Shown here: positions 15,741 through 25,608 of the stretch, piece by piece
Layout: the number at the start of each line of letters is the position of its first letter
Position numbering within the stretch: position 1 is the first letter of the stretch
Origin: Salegentibacter salinarum
GTDB taxonomy: Bacteria > Bacteroidota > Bacteroidia > Flavobacteriales > Flavobacteriaceae
DNA length: 64,000 nt
Direction of reading: 5' to 3'
Assembly (NCBI RefSeq): GCF_900168115.1
Contig: NZ_FUZC01000013.1
Coordinates: 51,971-115,970, forward strand
Position numbers and translations under genes: made by a program
The notes under the pieces: model-generated
What the model saw: the letters and a program-made list of their open reading frames with translations, nothing else
Databases searched by the model: none
Told to the model about the DNA's origin: nothing

Positions 15741-18700
15741 CTATCTTTTAATAATCGCGCGTTTTACTAATACGCCTTCGTTGGTGAAGATTTGCAGGGT
15801 GTAGACCGATTCTTCCACGCCCTGGATGGTCATTCTGTAGAAGCGGGCGTTGGCGTTGTATTCTTGCTGCATAATGTACCTCCCGCGGGAATCAAAAACC
15901 TTAACCTGCTCAATAAACATTCCTTCGGGGGTGGCAATGGTGAAAATCCCGTTGTTGGGATTTGGGTATAGGAATAAATATTCATTTCCTCCCGACTCAG
16001 GAAAATCACAGGATTCCCCGCTTATTCTTACCTGGATATTTTGATCGGTTCTGTTTCCGTTTACGTCTTCAACCTCAACATTTATTGAATTCATCCCAAC
16101 ATATTTACAGGTGAAAACCGACTTGCTAAAACGGTAAATCAGTTCTTCGCTGCAATTATCTTCGGCTAAAATATCGGTTTCTTCCAGGTAGGCGAAACCT
16201 TCGGGGTTTAGGGTAAGCTCTACCAGGTTTGTATTAATCTCCGGTGGAAGTTCATCCCGAACATCTACTTTTATCATACAACTGCCGGTTTCATCTCCTG
16301 AATAATCTAACTGAATAATTGCCGTTCCTACATCTTCACAAGTGAAATTTAACTGACTTGCTTCCAGGTTAATTTCGCTGGCGTCTCCGGTGTATAGATC
16401 CTGAAGGTTGAGATTGGCTTGGCCGTTTTCATCAAGAAAAACTTCAATATTTTCCCGGCATTCAAATTCTCCTGAAGCTTCGCCTCGCACTTCTACCGTG
16501 GTCTCACAGGAATCTATATTCCCGGCATCATCCCGAACAGTTAAAGTTACCGGCACATCGCCAATATCGGTGGTGGTGAATTCTGTCTGACTTAAAGCCA
16601 TAGAAACTATTCCGCAGTTATCGGTTGAATTATCGTCCAGGTCTTCGGGATTTATGGTGGCGGTACCGTTGTTGTCTAAATTAACCACATAGCCGGAAAC
16701 GCAATTTGCAACCGGAGCTTCATCATCTACCAGGTTTACCATAAAATAGCAGTCATCTGTTTCGCCGTCAAGGCTGGCAGTGAGTTGTATTTGGGTGCTT
16801 TCGGTTAGTATGGTGCCTGCCGGTGGCGTTTGCGTGATCTCGGCACCGGGAAAATTAACTTCGGCAGTCCCGGTATAATCGGGTAGCCAAAAACTGCAAT
16901 TATCATCCGGGCTTACATTTTTATCTATTTGGCAGGTGATATTTAACACATCACTTTCGGTTAATTCCAACTCAAAAGTACAGCTGGCATCCAGGCCGCC
17001 TTCATCTTCCACAAAAAGATTAACCGTGGTGTTATTATAAATTATCTCCCCGGCAGCGGGTTCCTGGCGGAAACTCACTTCGCCGCAATTATCGGAAATC
17101 CCAGCCATATTTTCGTAATTGGGAACTTCAAAACCGGTATCGGGATCAAAGCTTTCTAACTGATCGTTAGGGCAGGAAATTGTGGGCGGAATTAAATCTA
17201 CAATACCTACCGAAAATTCACATTCTCCAACAAATTCGTCTGTATCAGCATCCCTGATTTCCACAGTTATTAAATAAGTCTCCTCGGTTAGCTCCTCGTA
17301 AGTTTGCGTGATTGCCGGGTTAAAATGTTCGGTTTCAATTAAGCGGGTATAATCGGGAATATTAAGCTCACAATCTTCATCCAGCCTAATATTAGGGATA
17401 TCTTCTTCCTCAATACAGCGGTAAACACGATCTGTATCTTCTGGGAGAATTTCTATGGTAGTTGAACATTCATCGGTATTTCCGGCAGTATCTTCTACAT
17501 TCAGAATAATATTTTTTATTCCGGGAGTTGTAAAAGTATCTACGGAAAGCGTCCTGGTAATGTCACAATTATCCTCGGAATTTAAATCTATGGCCGATGC
17601 TGATATTGTTACACTTCCATTTTCTAACCGGAATTCCCGTCCCGGTGCTACACAATTTGCTTCGGGAGCAATATCATCTAATACCAAAACTTCGGTAACA
17701 CAAGTATCGCTTAAGCCTGTATCAGGATCTGTAGCGGTTAAAATCACGGTATTTTCGCCAAGATTGGAACAATCAAAGTTTTCTATATCTGTACTTAATT
17801 CCAAATTGCCAAGTTCGCCAGCAAAAATATCTTCTGGATCTAAAGTGGCCTGCCCATTTTCATCGAGAAAAAGCTCGTGGTTTACACAATCTATTTCGGG
17901 TGCGTTGGGATCGTTTTCTTCTAAAATTATAGTGATTTGGCAGGTTTCTTCATTATCGTTAGAATCGGTAGCGGTTAAATTTATTGTATAAGTTTCTGCG
18001 GAATCTAATATTGTTCCCGCAGCAATATCCTGCACCAGTTCTAAATCTTCTATATTATCACAATTATCTGAAACCCTGTTTTCAAAGAAATTTGGTACTG
18101 CGTAGCCTCCTTCTGGAAGATTTGTAGTTATGGGTTCTGCAGGACAAATAATCAATGGAGCTCCCTCATCTACTACGGTAAAACTTACTGAACAGGAATA
18201 TTGCTCACCAGTTTCCCTATGTGTAGCATTAATAGTACGTGAGTTTGTCCCGATATCGTCACAAGTAAATTGCTGGTTGGTAATTTCAAAATCTAATTTT
18301 GAAATATCGCTGGTCACAAATTCTGAAGTTGGGATTTCTGTCACCCCCGAAATCTGGTCATCTTCTCCCAGTCTTATTTTATATTCTTCTACGCATTGGA
18401 AATTGAACGGTGCTGATTCTTCTGGTAGAATTTCAATCGTAGTATTACATATTGCTGTATTACCCGCTTCATCCTCTACTGTAAGCGTTATAGTTTTTGT
18501 TCCGGAAGTTGTAAAAGTAGTCTGGGAAAGGCTTCGACTGACAATTCCACAATTATCAGAAGAATTTAATTCTATATCTGAAACTGCAATAGTTACACTG
18601 CCATTTTCTAACTGAAACTCTTCTCCGGGATCAATACAATTCACCCCAGGATTCTGGTCATCTCTTACCGTAATTAGAGCAGTACAAGTACCGGTTAATT

Positions 18701-20258
18701 CTGTGTCAGGATCAGTAGCTGTAAGAGTAACTTCATTTTCCCCAATATCTTCACAGGTAAAAATACTTTTATCAATTTTTAACTCTAGATCTTCTTCTCC
18801 GTCATAGACTTCTCCTGCTGTAATAGAAGCCTCACCATTATTATCTAAAACCACTTCAAAACTATTACAGGTTGCTTCAGGTGGAGTTTCTTCCTCTCCA
18901 GGTAAAATTGTAATGCTAGTGGAACAAGTATCAGTATTTCCCGCAGCATCTGTAACAATTAATTCAATATCATAATCCCTGGCTTCATCAAAAGTATATC
19001 GGGATAATTCCAAATCTGCTATTTCACAATTATCCGTAGAACCGCCATCTATCTCCTCGGCTGATATGGTAACTTCTCCATTCGCCAAAGTTAATTCTAA
19101 ACCATTTTCACAAACTGCAATTGGGTTTTCAGTGTCATAGGAAGGTATTCTATTATATACTTCAATATCAAAATCAAAATTAATATCGATAGGAAAAATG
19201 CTATTTATAAAAATATTGCTGTTATTTATAAAAAAGTTTTGTTCACAGGTCATATTACTAGTAACTATATCAACAGGAAAATCCACTTCATCATCTCTAA
19301 AAAAATCTCTATATTCTCTGTTACTATCAAAAATCTGTATTATAAAATCTTGTTCCTCAATTCCATCTAATACTCCTACTACTATGGGAAGTAACTGCAA
19401 GGGCGCAAGGTCCTCTAGATTTAAGAATTGTCCGAATTCTAATCGCCCAACATAATCCACAACATGAATAAATCCATATTTATCAATTTCTATACTACCT
19501 GGAGATTCAACAACTGCTAAAGAATTTTGCTTTATTAAATTATCATCAAAAACTGCTACTTCAGAATTACCATTATTATCGTGACTTATATATATAAAGT
19601 TGTTTGAATCTACTGCTAATCTATAAGGTGCATGAACATTTGTAGTGGTATTAATTACGGAACCATCTGATTTATAGATATTTATTCTGCTTTTTTCCTC
19701 ATTTTCACAACCTGGACCTTCTGGATTATATTCTGCAACATAAATTTGATCATCAGAATTAATAGCAATACCTAATGGCCGATAAAATCCTGTTAGAATT
19801 GTTCTATCAGACAGTAAATTTCCTTCTGTATTGAAAACCTTAATTTTACCATTATCTCCACAGCTGCCGCTCTCAAAATAATCAGTTATATGAATTTCCC
19901 CACGACTATTTATTTCAATATCCAATGGTGCGTCCAATTCATTTTCAGAAATAAAGTTGGCTTCAGCAATGGTTCCGTCCGGATTAAGTTTTTCTACTCC
20001 GCTTCCAAAGGATAAAGTGTAAATAAATCCATCAGAATCTGTCGCAATAGCAATAATAATTTCATCAGTATCAGCTATCGTTGCCGAACCAATATCCTCA
20101 TCATTCTCATGGTTATAATCAGGAGTAGTATTTTCAGGACCCTGCCCAAACCCAAAAGAAAAATTCAATAAAAAAAAGATTAGAAAAAGCGCAGTAGTAG
20201 CACCAAACGGCTGTAGCCGAAAAGTAAAACCGGGTGATGTAAAGTAACTTTGCTTCAT
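15741..20258 (-). CDS. Giant secreted T9SS substrate with NHL-like and HYR-like repeats
   Basis: The 1505-residue protein has a signal-type start, an NHL/beta-propeller-like N-terminal region (about 45-300: repeated DGFIYTLSFG, INSDDQIYVAEYN, VDSNNFIYISHD) and then a long array of Ig-like HYR/cadherin-type modules. At least four units follow the pattern DNCxI...LSxTxFTTxGxxxxxLTVxDxAGNxxxCxTTxEIL, alternating with shorter units rich in LxATDPDTGL. The last about 75 residues form a type A type IX sorting domain (LYPNPNNGIFTI, VKVFDSRGR, ending VKRAIIKR). It is therefore expected at the cell surface or released, likely in adhesion or polymer capture. It is transcribed alone and ends in repeats. 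Confidence 0.85.
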   Translation of the reverse strand: MKQSYFTSPGFTFRLQPFGATTALFLIFFLLNFSFGFGQGPENTTPDYNHENDEDIGSATIADTDEIIIAIATDSDGFIYTLSFGSGVEKLNPDGTIAEANFISENELDAPLDIEINSRGEIHITDYFESGSCGDNGKIKVFNTEGNLLSDRTILTGFYRPLGIAINSDDQIYVAEYNPEGPGCENEEKSRINIYKSDGSVINTTTNVHAPYRLAVDSNNFIYISHDNNGNSEVAVFDDNLIKQNSLAVVESPGSIEIDKYGFIHVVDYVGRLEFGQFLNLEDLAPLQLLPIVVGVLDGIEEQDFIIQIFDSNREYRDFFRDDEVDFPVDIVTSNMTCEQNFFINNSNIFINSIFPIDINFDFDIEVYNRIPSYDTENPIAVCENGLELTLANGEVTISAEEIDGGSTDNCEIADLELSRYTFDEARDYDIELIVTDAAGNTDTCSTSITILPGEEETPPEATCNSFEVVLDNNGEASITAGEVYDGEEDLELKIDKSIFTCEDIGENEVTLTATDPDTELTGTCTALITVRDDQNPGVNCIDPGEEFQLENGSVTIAVSDIELNSSDNCGIVSRSLSQTTFTTSGTKTITLTVEDEAGNTAICNTTIEILPEESAPFNFQCVEEYKIRLGEDDQISGVTEIPTSEFVTSDISKLDFEITNQQFTCDDIGTNSRTINATHRETGEQYSCSVSFTVVDEGAPLIICPAEPITTNLPEGGYAVPNFFENRVSDNCDNIEDLELVQDIAAGTILDSAETYTINLTATDSNDNEETCQITIILEENDPNAPEIDCVNHELFLDENGQATLDPEDIFAGELGNLELSTDIENFDCSNLGENTVILTATDPDTGLSDTCVTEVLVLDDIAPEANCVAPGREFRLENGSVTISASAIDLNSEDNCDITRTLSVDTFTTPGIKNIILNVEDTAGNTDECSTTIEILPEDTDRVYRCIEEEDIPNIRLDEDCELNIPDYTRLIETEHFNPAITQTYEELTEETYLITVEIRDADTDEFVGECEFSVGIVDLIPPTISCPNDQLESFDPDTGFEVPNYENMAGISDNCGEVSFRQEPAAGEIIYNNTTVNLFVEDEGGLDASCTFELELTESDVLNITCQIDKNVSPDDNCSFWLPDYTGTAEVNFPGAEITQTPPAGTILTESTQIQLTASLDGETDDCYFMVNLVDDEAPVANCVSGYVVNLDNNGTATINPEDLDDNSTDNCGIVSMALSQTEFTTTDIGDVPVTLTVRDDAGNIDSCETTVEVRGEASGEFECRENIEVFLDENGQANLNLQDLYTGDASEINLEASQLNFTCEDVGTAIIQLDYSGDETGSCMIKVDVRDELPPEINTNLVELTLNPEGFAYLEETDILAEDNCSEELIYRFSKSVFTCKYVGMNSINVEVEDVNGNRTDQNIQVRISGESCDFPESGGNEYLFLYPNPNNGIFTIATPEGMFIEQVKVFDSRGRYIMQQEYNANARFYRMTIQGVEESVYTLQIFTNEGVLVKRAIIKR

Positions 20259-20460
20259 AGCCGGATTTTAGCGCCTCCGGCAGTAAAGATAAATATTGTC
20301 GCGCGAAAGATTTAAAAATTACGTTAATTATACGGTTTTCCGTAATTAAAACCGGGGCATAAAAATGCCTGGCCAGTAGTGGCCGGGAGAGTTTTGTTAA
20401 ATTTTTCCGGGTAGGAAAACAATGAGAATGACTTTTTAGGTATTAGTCGTCCTTAAATGT

Positions 20461-20572
20461 GTCACGCAGGTGCCATCCTGAACCTGCCCGACCGGTGAGG
20501 CGGGCTTGTTTCAGGATCTAACATATTAGAACTCCCATCAACTTAGATGCTGAAATAAATTCAGCATGACGT
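20461..20572. repeat. REP-like imperfect palindrome with inserted GC-rich hairpin
   Basis: In the gene-free stretch 20259-20652 the arms catcctgaac...cttgtttcaggatct and agatgctgaaataaattcagcatgac match the dispersed family. The left arm is interrupted between gaac and cttg by cctgcccgaccggtgaggcgggc, itself a small hairpin. The rest of the spacer shows only an imperfect -7 (TATCTTTA, about 20284-20291) for the large gene. Confidence 0.6.
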
Positions 20573-20652
20573 AAGTTCTACAAAACGCTAAAAGGACTAA
20601 AATAAAATATTAGCCACTCTCATTATTCCCGGAAACTGAAAATTACCTCGCT

Positions 20653-21375
20653 TTATGCTTCGGCATTTTCGTTGTTTTTTACTACCAATCTAAATCCTTC
20701 GCCGTGAATGTTTAAAATTTCTACATTCTCGTCTTTTTTAAGGTATTTACGCAGTTTGGCGATATATACATCCATACTTCTGGAGGTGAAATAGTTATCG
20801 TCTCTCCAGATTTTGGTAAGCGCCAGTTCTCTTGGCATCAGATCGTTCTCATGCAGGGCAAGCAAACGCAACAACTCGTTCTCTTTTGGAGATAGTTTTT
20901 GTGGCTCCTCTTCCTTATAAGTTAAAAACCTTAGTTTAGAGTTAAGGTGAAAACCACCAATTTCGAACTCAAATTGCTTGGAGTCTGCCACGCTATCTGT
21001 AGCTTTACGCTGCATAATGGCCTTGATCTTCATAAGCAATACTTCGCTGTCAAAAGGTTTGTTTAGGTAATCGTCTGCTCCTACTTTGTAACCTTTAAGC
21101 ACGTCTTCTTTCATCGCTTTGGCGGTAAGGAAGATAATTGGGATTTCTTCGTTCTTCTCCCTTATCTCTTTAGCCAACGTAAAGCCGTCTTTGTAAGGCA
21201 TCATTACATCAAGAATACAAAGATCAAAATCGTCCTTTTTAAACTTTTCAAAACCTTCCATTCCATTTTTGGCGTGCGTTACTTCGTAATCGTTCATCGC
21301 CAAATAATCTTTTAAGACTGTTCCAAAGTTTGGATCGTCTTCTACTAACAAAATTTTCTTGTCTTCAGTTTCCAT
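20653..21375 (-). CDS. rprY: OmpR-family response regulator (RprY-like)
   Basis: The 240-residue protein has a receiver domain with acidic pocket DD (13-14), phosphoacceptor Asp56 in CILDVMMP, and the switch T/K positions in FLTAKA and NKPF. A winged-helix OmpR/PhoB DNA-binding domain follows (about 140-232, ending NIHGEGFRLVV). It is encoded 4 bp after its partner kinase, so the two form an operon and a cognate pair. The name RprY follows the Bacteroides RprXY system by overall likeness; the regulon cannot be inferred. Confidence 0.85.
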   Translation of the reverse strand: METEDKKILLVEDDPNFGTVLKDYLAMNDYEVTHAKNGMEGFEKFKKDDFDLCILDVMMPYKDGFTLAKEIREKNEEIPIIFLTAKAMKEDVLKGYKVGADDYLNKPFDSEVLLMKIKAIMQRKATDSVADSKQFEFEIGGFHLNSKLRFLTYKEEEPQKLSPKENELLRLLALHENDLMPRELALTKIWRDDNYFTSRSMDVYIAKLRKYLKKDENVEILNIHGEGFRLVVKNNENAEA

Positions 21376-21379
21376 ATAT

Positions 21380-22951
21380 TTAAGATATTAGAGGTAATTT
21401 AATTATAAATGTGCTTCCTTTTCCTTTTTCGCTTTCTACCCAAATTTGCCCGTGGTGGTCTTCAATAATTCTTTTGGCATAGGCTAAACCTAAGCCGTGA
21501 CCTTTTACGTTGTGGATATCTCCCGTATGTTCGCGATAAAATTTTTCAAATATTTTCTTTTGCACCAACTTAGACATTCCCGATCCCTGGTCGCGAATTT
21601 TAAGAATGATGTAGTTCTTTACATTTTCAGTATAAATATCAATCTTAGGCGTCTCTGGTGAGTATTTTACCGCGTTGTCCAGTATGTTCACTATTACATT
21701 GGTAAAATGGTCCTGATTGGCCAAAATTGAAGAGCGCAGGGCTCCAAAATGCGTTTGTATATAACCGCCACGATCTTCTACAATTAGTTCTACGTGCGTC
21801 ATGGCATCTTCTACAATCTCGTTTAGCTGAAGCCTTTCTTTTTTAAGATCCAGCTCGTTTTTATCCAGTTTAGAAATTCGTAAAACATTTTCTACCTGGG
21901 CGTGCATTCTCCTGTTTTCGTCACGAATCATCTTAAGATAGCGCTTTTTCTTTTCTTCATCGCTGCTAATCTTAGGATTCTTAATGGCGTCTAAAGCCAG
22001 GTTAATGGTGGCAATAGGCGTTTTAAATTCGTGCGTCATATTATTAATAAAGTCGGTTTTTATCTGTGAAATTTGCCGTTGCTTTATCAATTGCGATAAG
22101 GCGCTGGAATAAGCGATCACGATAATAAGCGTAAAAATTATAGAAAGTGCGGCCATTAATGTTATAGATGAAAGCACTACTTTTTTCTTTTCGGTAAAAT
22201 TAACCAGCAGCTGGTAATTGCTATTTCCCATATCGTCTGCAAAAAGCGGAACCCCGTATGTAGCGGGATGGCTTAGCGAAAAATTCTCACTGTGCAGGTT
22301 GGTAGAAATACTATTGCTGTAAACGCCATATTCAAACTCTGAATTGATATCGCGGTTGCTCAATTCCTGGGCTAAAAGCCTTTCTATTGTAGCCTCGTTC
22401 ACTCTTTGGTGCAGCGGAAGCCTGCTGGTATGCTCGGCAATATATTCTTTAAGCAAATTCTTCTCATATTCGTCCATACGAATAATGCGCTCTATTTGCT
22501 GCTGAGAACTAAGTCCGCTGCCGTCTATATTATTGCGGTTATTCACAATACTGGTCACCTTTTTATTGATGAGCTTGGTGAACGGTATGCTATCGCGGGC
22601 CGATTCTATAAAGCCGGAAGAAACCTTGTAATCTTCTTCCAGAATAGCATCTGAATGAAAGAGGGTTTGGTTTCTTAATTTGTTTTCGTTTACGTAAGAA
22701 TATTCGGTAATCGTCGCGTTTTGCAACCGACTGTTTGTGCTGTCGGCATCTTTGAATTTCATCCAGTAATCTTCAATTTCCTGGTTTTCAATTTCATTAA
22801 CCACTCTTAAGAGTACCTGTTTAACATCGTAGGTAAACTGCGCTTCTTTGTCCTCTACGGTACTCTTAATCCAGTATCCCTGCACGAAAATAATACCGAT
22901 AAGGGAAAGACTCATTAAGATAACGAGAAGTAAAAAAAGCTTTTTATTCAT
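21380..22951 (-). CDS. rprX: Sensor histidine kinase (RprX-like)
   Basis: The 523-residue protein has two transmembrane helices (about 5-28 and 258-283) bounding a periplasmic sensor of about 230 residues with no recognised domain. The HisKA segment NNMTHEFKTPIATINLAL has its His near 308. The HATPase part carries the N-box VIVNILDNAVKYS, G1 RDQGSGM and G2 GHGLGLAYAKRI. It is transcribed with its regulator. Its -7 element lies so close to the ATG that the message must have almost no leader. Confidence 0.9.
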   Translation of the reverse strand: MNKKLFLLLVILMSLSLIGIIFVQGYWIKSTVEDKEAQFTYDVKQVLLRVVNEIENQEIEDYWMKFKDADSTNSRLQNATITEYSYVNENKLRNQTLFHSDAILEEDYKVSSGFIESARDSIPFTKLINKKVTSIVNNRNNIDGSGLSSQQQIERIIRMDEYEKNLLKEYIAEHTSRLPLHQRVNEATIERLLAQELSNRDINSEFEYGVYSNSISTNLHSENFSLSHPATYGVPLFADDMGNSNYQLLVNFTEKKKVVLSSITLMAALSIIFTLIIVIAYSSALSQLIKQRQISQIKTDFINNMTHEFKTPIATINLALDAIKNPKISSDEEKKKRYLKMIRDENRRMHAQVENVLRISKLDKNELDLKKERLQLNEIVEDAMTHVELIVEDRGGYIQTHFGALRSSILANQDHFTNVIVNILDNAVKYSPETPKIDIYTENVKNYIILKIRDQGSGMSKLVQKKIFEKFYREHTGDIHNVKGHGLGLAYAKRIIEDHHGQIWVESEKGKGSTFIIKLPLIS

Positions 22952-22956
22952 GCTGC

Positions 22957-22964
22957 CAAAAGTA
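22957..22964 (-). promoter_or_regulatory. -7 element (TACTTTTG) of the two-component operon
   Basis: The minus strand carries TACTTTTG, and TTG 21 nt further upstream (22986-22988). The spacing is slightly long but within reported Bacteroidetes range. The ATG is only 5 nt downstream of the box, suggesting a leaderless or near-leaderless message. Confidence 0.5.
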
Positions 22965-23018
22965 AGATTTTAACATTTAGTGCTTCAAGCGTTTAACCAA
23001 ATGTTAACAAAACTTCTG

Positions 23019-23609
23019 CTAATTTTTACCTCGTTTTAAGATAATCTCGTTTAATTCGTCAACCCGCGATTTGGTAAGGGCTAAATCGTGATTCTCTATT
23101 TCAAAATCGGCCAGTTTTTTCTTCCGTTCGTCACTCCATTGTTTGGCCATCCTGGCTTCAATTTCTTCCAGAGAACTATTATCGCGTTGCTGTAATCTTT
23201 TTATTTTTTCTTCTTTATCTGCGGTAACTAAAATATTTATATCGCATTTTTTATAACCGCCGGCCTCAAATAAAATTGCGGCTTCATAAATTACATAAAC
23301 CGAATTTTGTTTGCTCTTCCAGGTCTCAAAATCTTTGGCTACAGCTGGGTGAATTATGCCGTTAAGTGCCTCCAGTTTATCTGATTCATTAAATACTACG
23401 GAAGCGATATGTTTGCGATTGGGAGTTTTGCCCGAATAAGCTTCTTTACCAATAAGCGCGGTAACTTTTTCCCTGATTTCTGCTGAAGTTTCCAGGAGGC
23501 GTTTTCCGGCATCATCTGCAATATAAACCGGAATGCCTTTTTCTTTAAAAAAGCCTGCCACGGTGGTTTTACCGCTACCAATGCCTCCGGTGAGTCCCAC
23601 TACCATCAT
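23019..23609 (-). CDS. coaE: Dephospho-CoA kinase
   Basis: The 196-residue enzyme performs the last step of CoA synthesis, phosphorylating the 3'-OH of dephospho-CoA. It has the P-loop VGLTGGIGSGKTTVAG at residues 4-19, the DDAGKRLL block and a C-terminal lid with RMAKQWSDERK. The length is normal. It follows the YbbR gene with a 4-bp overlap, so the two are probably cotranscribed from the glycosyltransferase upstream. Confidence 0.95.
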   Translation of the reverse strand: MMVVGLTGGIGSGKTTVAGFFKEKGIPVYIADDAGKRLLETSAEIREKVTALIGKEAYSGKTPNRKHIASVVFNESDKLEALNGIIHPAVAKDFETWKSKQNSVYVIYEAAILFEAGGYKKCDINILVTADKEEKIKRLQQRDNSSLEEIEARMAKQWSDERKKKLADFEIENHDLALTKSRVDELNEIILKRGKN

Positions 23610-24562
23610 CGTTTTATCACAAATTGAATTTTACGCTCGTTAAGCCGAAGGTTTCTCACCATTAAAGGCGCTTCTGCAATCCTGGCGATAATAAAATCGT
23701 CGCCATCATCAATATCATTAAAATCGCAAACCACCCTAAAGTTTTCGGCTTTCACCATTTCGTACTGCTTTAAATTCACCTGGTAATAGACTAAAACTTC
23801 CTTCGGAAAAATAGCAATATTGGTACCTTCCGGCTTATTCAGGATTTCTACCGGCACTTGCACGCTGCCTTCAGTAAATTTCTCCACTTTCTGGCTGTAG
23901 GTAACCTCGTTGTTGTAAAAACTCAACATCCCCAGGTTGGTAGTATCAATTTTCACCCTGCCAGAAACATCAGCACTAATATTATTGATCTTTAAATAAA
24001 CTGTATTTAAATTTTGAAGGGTATCGATAATATTTTCGGGTCCGCTTATCTGTACCGAATCGGGTTGCAGGCTTACCGGTTCACTGGCTGAATAGCCTAC
24101 CGCGTAACCTAAATCTATACGCGGCGTAACCCGTACCCATTTATTCTTTTTAGGCTGAAATTCAACCGAAAGGCTTTCTTGGATAAAACGGGCTTTTTCA
24201 AAGTTGATATTCACCTGCTCTTCCAGCACTTCGCGGTTAGCTTCAAAATTATAAACTAACTGGCCATCTTCTTCTGAAGCTTTCCCGAGATCTAACTCCA
24301 CCTCAGGTTTAAAAATCTGGTAATACCAAATAGCAAAGCCTTTATCCTGAATTCTTAATTGTAAATTATCGGGGCGCTCTTTAGAAATAGTTTTATCTAA
24401 AGGCACATTTTCATAAGAAACCGGGATGTCTATTACCTGCGTATATTCTTTAGAGATTTGAACAAAAAACCAGATAAGAGAAGAAAACAACAAGAAAAAC
24501 CCGAAGCTTTTTAAGCTGGATTTTTTAATGGAAATGCGTTTAAATCTTATGTTTTTAAACAT
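23606..24562 (-). CDS. YbbR-like (CdaR-family) membrane-anchored protein
   Basis: The 318-residue protein has one N-terminal transmembrane helix (about 18-38, FGFFLLFSSLIWFFVQIS) and an extracytoplasmic part with YbbR-type modules (ENVPLDKTIS..., VQISGPENIIDTLQNLNTVYL...). In Bacillus the YbbR protein CdaR modulates the diadenylate cyclase CdaA; whether that applies here is not shown, as no cyclase is in the window. It sits between glycosyltransferase and coaE genes, overlapping both, which is a common flavobacterial order. Confidence 0.8.
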   Translation of the reverse strand: MFKNIRFKRISIKKSSLKSFGFFLLFSSLIWFFVQISKEYTQVIDIPVSYENVPLDKTISKERPDNLQLRIQDKGFAIWYYQIFKPEVELDLGKASEEDGQLVYNFEANREVLEEQVNINFEKARFIQESLSVEFQPKKNKWVRVTPRIDLGYAVGYSASEPVSLQPDSVQISGPENIIDTLQNLNTVYLKINNISADVSGRVKIDTTNLGMLSFYNNEVTYSQKVEKFTEGSVQVPVEILNKPEGTNIAIFPKEVLVYYQVNLKQYEMVKAENFRVVCDFNDIDDGDDFIIARIAEAPLMVRNLRLNERKIQFVIKR

Positions 24563-25562
24563 TTTTAAAGAATAAATTCGGGAATTCGTGTTCCGGATCC
24601 TGTTTTAAAATATGAATATGCCAAAGTGATTTCATAAAACCGTAACCATACCCAAAAAATTGTACCAAAGTGGCATAAACAGCCAGAAAACCAATCCCTA
24701 AACTTTTATTTTTTATAGCAGCATCTATGGCAATAATCACAAAATATAGTACATATAAAAGGAATAACCACCAAATTCCCAGTTTTAAAAGCAAAATACC
24801 CAATAAAAAGCCTACACTAAAAACCGCAGGAAACCAATAGGTGATTTTCCCCGAGCCTGGATGCCATTTATTTAGAATTGGGCGTACCATACCAAATTTT
24901 TGAACCTGTGTATAGAATTTTGACCAGTCTATGCGGCGTTTATGAAATACCACGGCATCTGGAATTAGACATAATTTATACCCCAGTTTTTTAAGTCGAA
25001 GGGAAAGATCGGGATCCTCGCCGGGATGAATTTTCCCGAATCCTCCGGAAGCTTCAAAGGCTTTTTTTGAAATTCCCATATTAAAACTCCTAGGCTGAAA
25101 ATCATTCGCCGCAGACTTTTTACCCCGAATCCCACCGGTGGTTAAAAAAGAGGTCATGGAATAATCTATGGCTTTCTGAATCTTGCTGAAGGAAGGATGA
25201 GAAGCATCTGGTCCACCAAAACAATCGCAATAATCCTGCTGAAGGAATTTATCTACTTCCTGCAAGTAATTTTCCGGTAATAAAACATCAGAATCCAGGA
25301 TAAGAAAGTAATTGCCTTTGGCTTTTCGCATCCCAAAATTCCGGGAATCTCCTGGACCTGTATTTTTTTTGTAGTAATAACTAATATTGAGTTGCTGCTG
25401 GAATTCGGTTGCAATACCTCCTGAAGAAATACTGGAGCCATCTTCTACCAGCACAATCTCAAAATCCCGATCAAACTGAAGTTTGAGCATGCTCTCTAAC
25501 AACTCCCTCACCTCTCCGGGCCGGTTAAAAACAGGAATTATAAAAGAATATTCCAGGGTCAT
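24555..25562 (-). CDS. GT2-family glycosyltransferase with C-terminal membrane helices
   Basis: The 335-residue protein has a GT-A fold: SFIIPVFNRPGEVRELLES at the start, EDGSS, the metal-binding DXD as LDSDVLL (about residue 92), and GGFGKIHPGEDPDLSLRLKKLGY with the second acidic pair. Two to three hydrophobic helices follow (about 240-310). It probably transfers a sugar to a lipid or surface polymer, but the acceptor is unknown. Its start region overlaps the YbbR gene; the promoter is presumably in the repeat-filled spacer upstream. Confidence 0.85.
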   Translation of the reverse strand: MTLEYSFIIPVFNRPGEVRELLESMLKLQFDRDFEIVLVEDGSSISSGGIATEFQQQLNISYYYKKNTGPGDSRNFGMRKAKGNYFLILDSDVLLPENYLQEVDKFLQQDYCDCFGGPDASHPSFSKIQKAIDYSMTSFLTTGGIRGKKSAANDFQPRSFNMGISKKAFEASGGFGKIHPGEDPDLSLRLKKLGYKLCLIPDAVVFHKRRIDWSKFYTQVQKFGMVRPILNKWHPGSGKITYWFPAVFSVGFLLGILLLKLGIWWLFLLYVLYFVIIAIDAAIKNKSLGIGFLAVYATLVQFFGYGYGFMKSLWHIHILKQDPEHEFPNLFFKNV

Positions 25563-25608
25563 ATTGGGTAGAGATTTTTGAGCTTTTAGTTATTAATTTC
25601 TCTAATAC

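Noticed and set aside
17455..18615. Long plus-strand frames opposite the giant secreted gene
   Set aside because: They follow the codon periodicity of the HYR-type repeats on the other strand and have no signal or domain.
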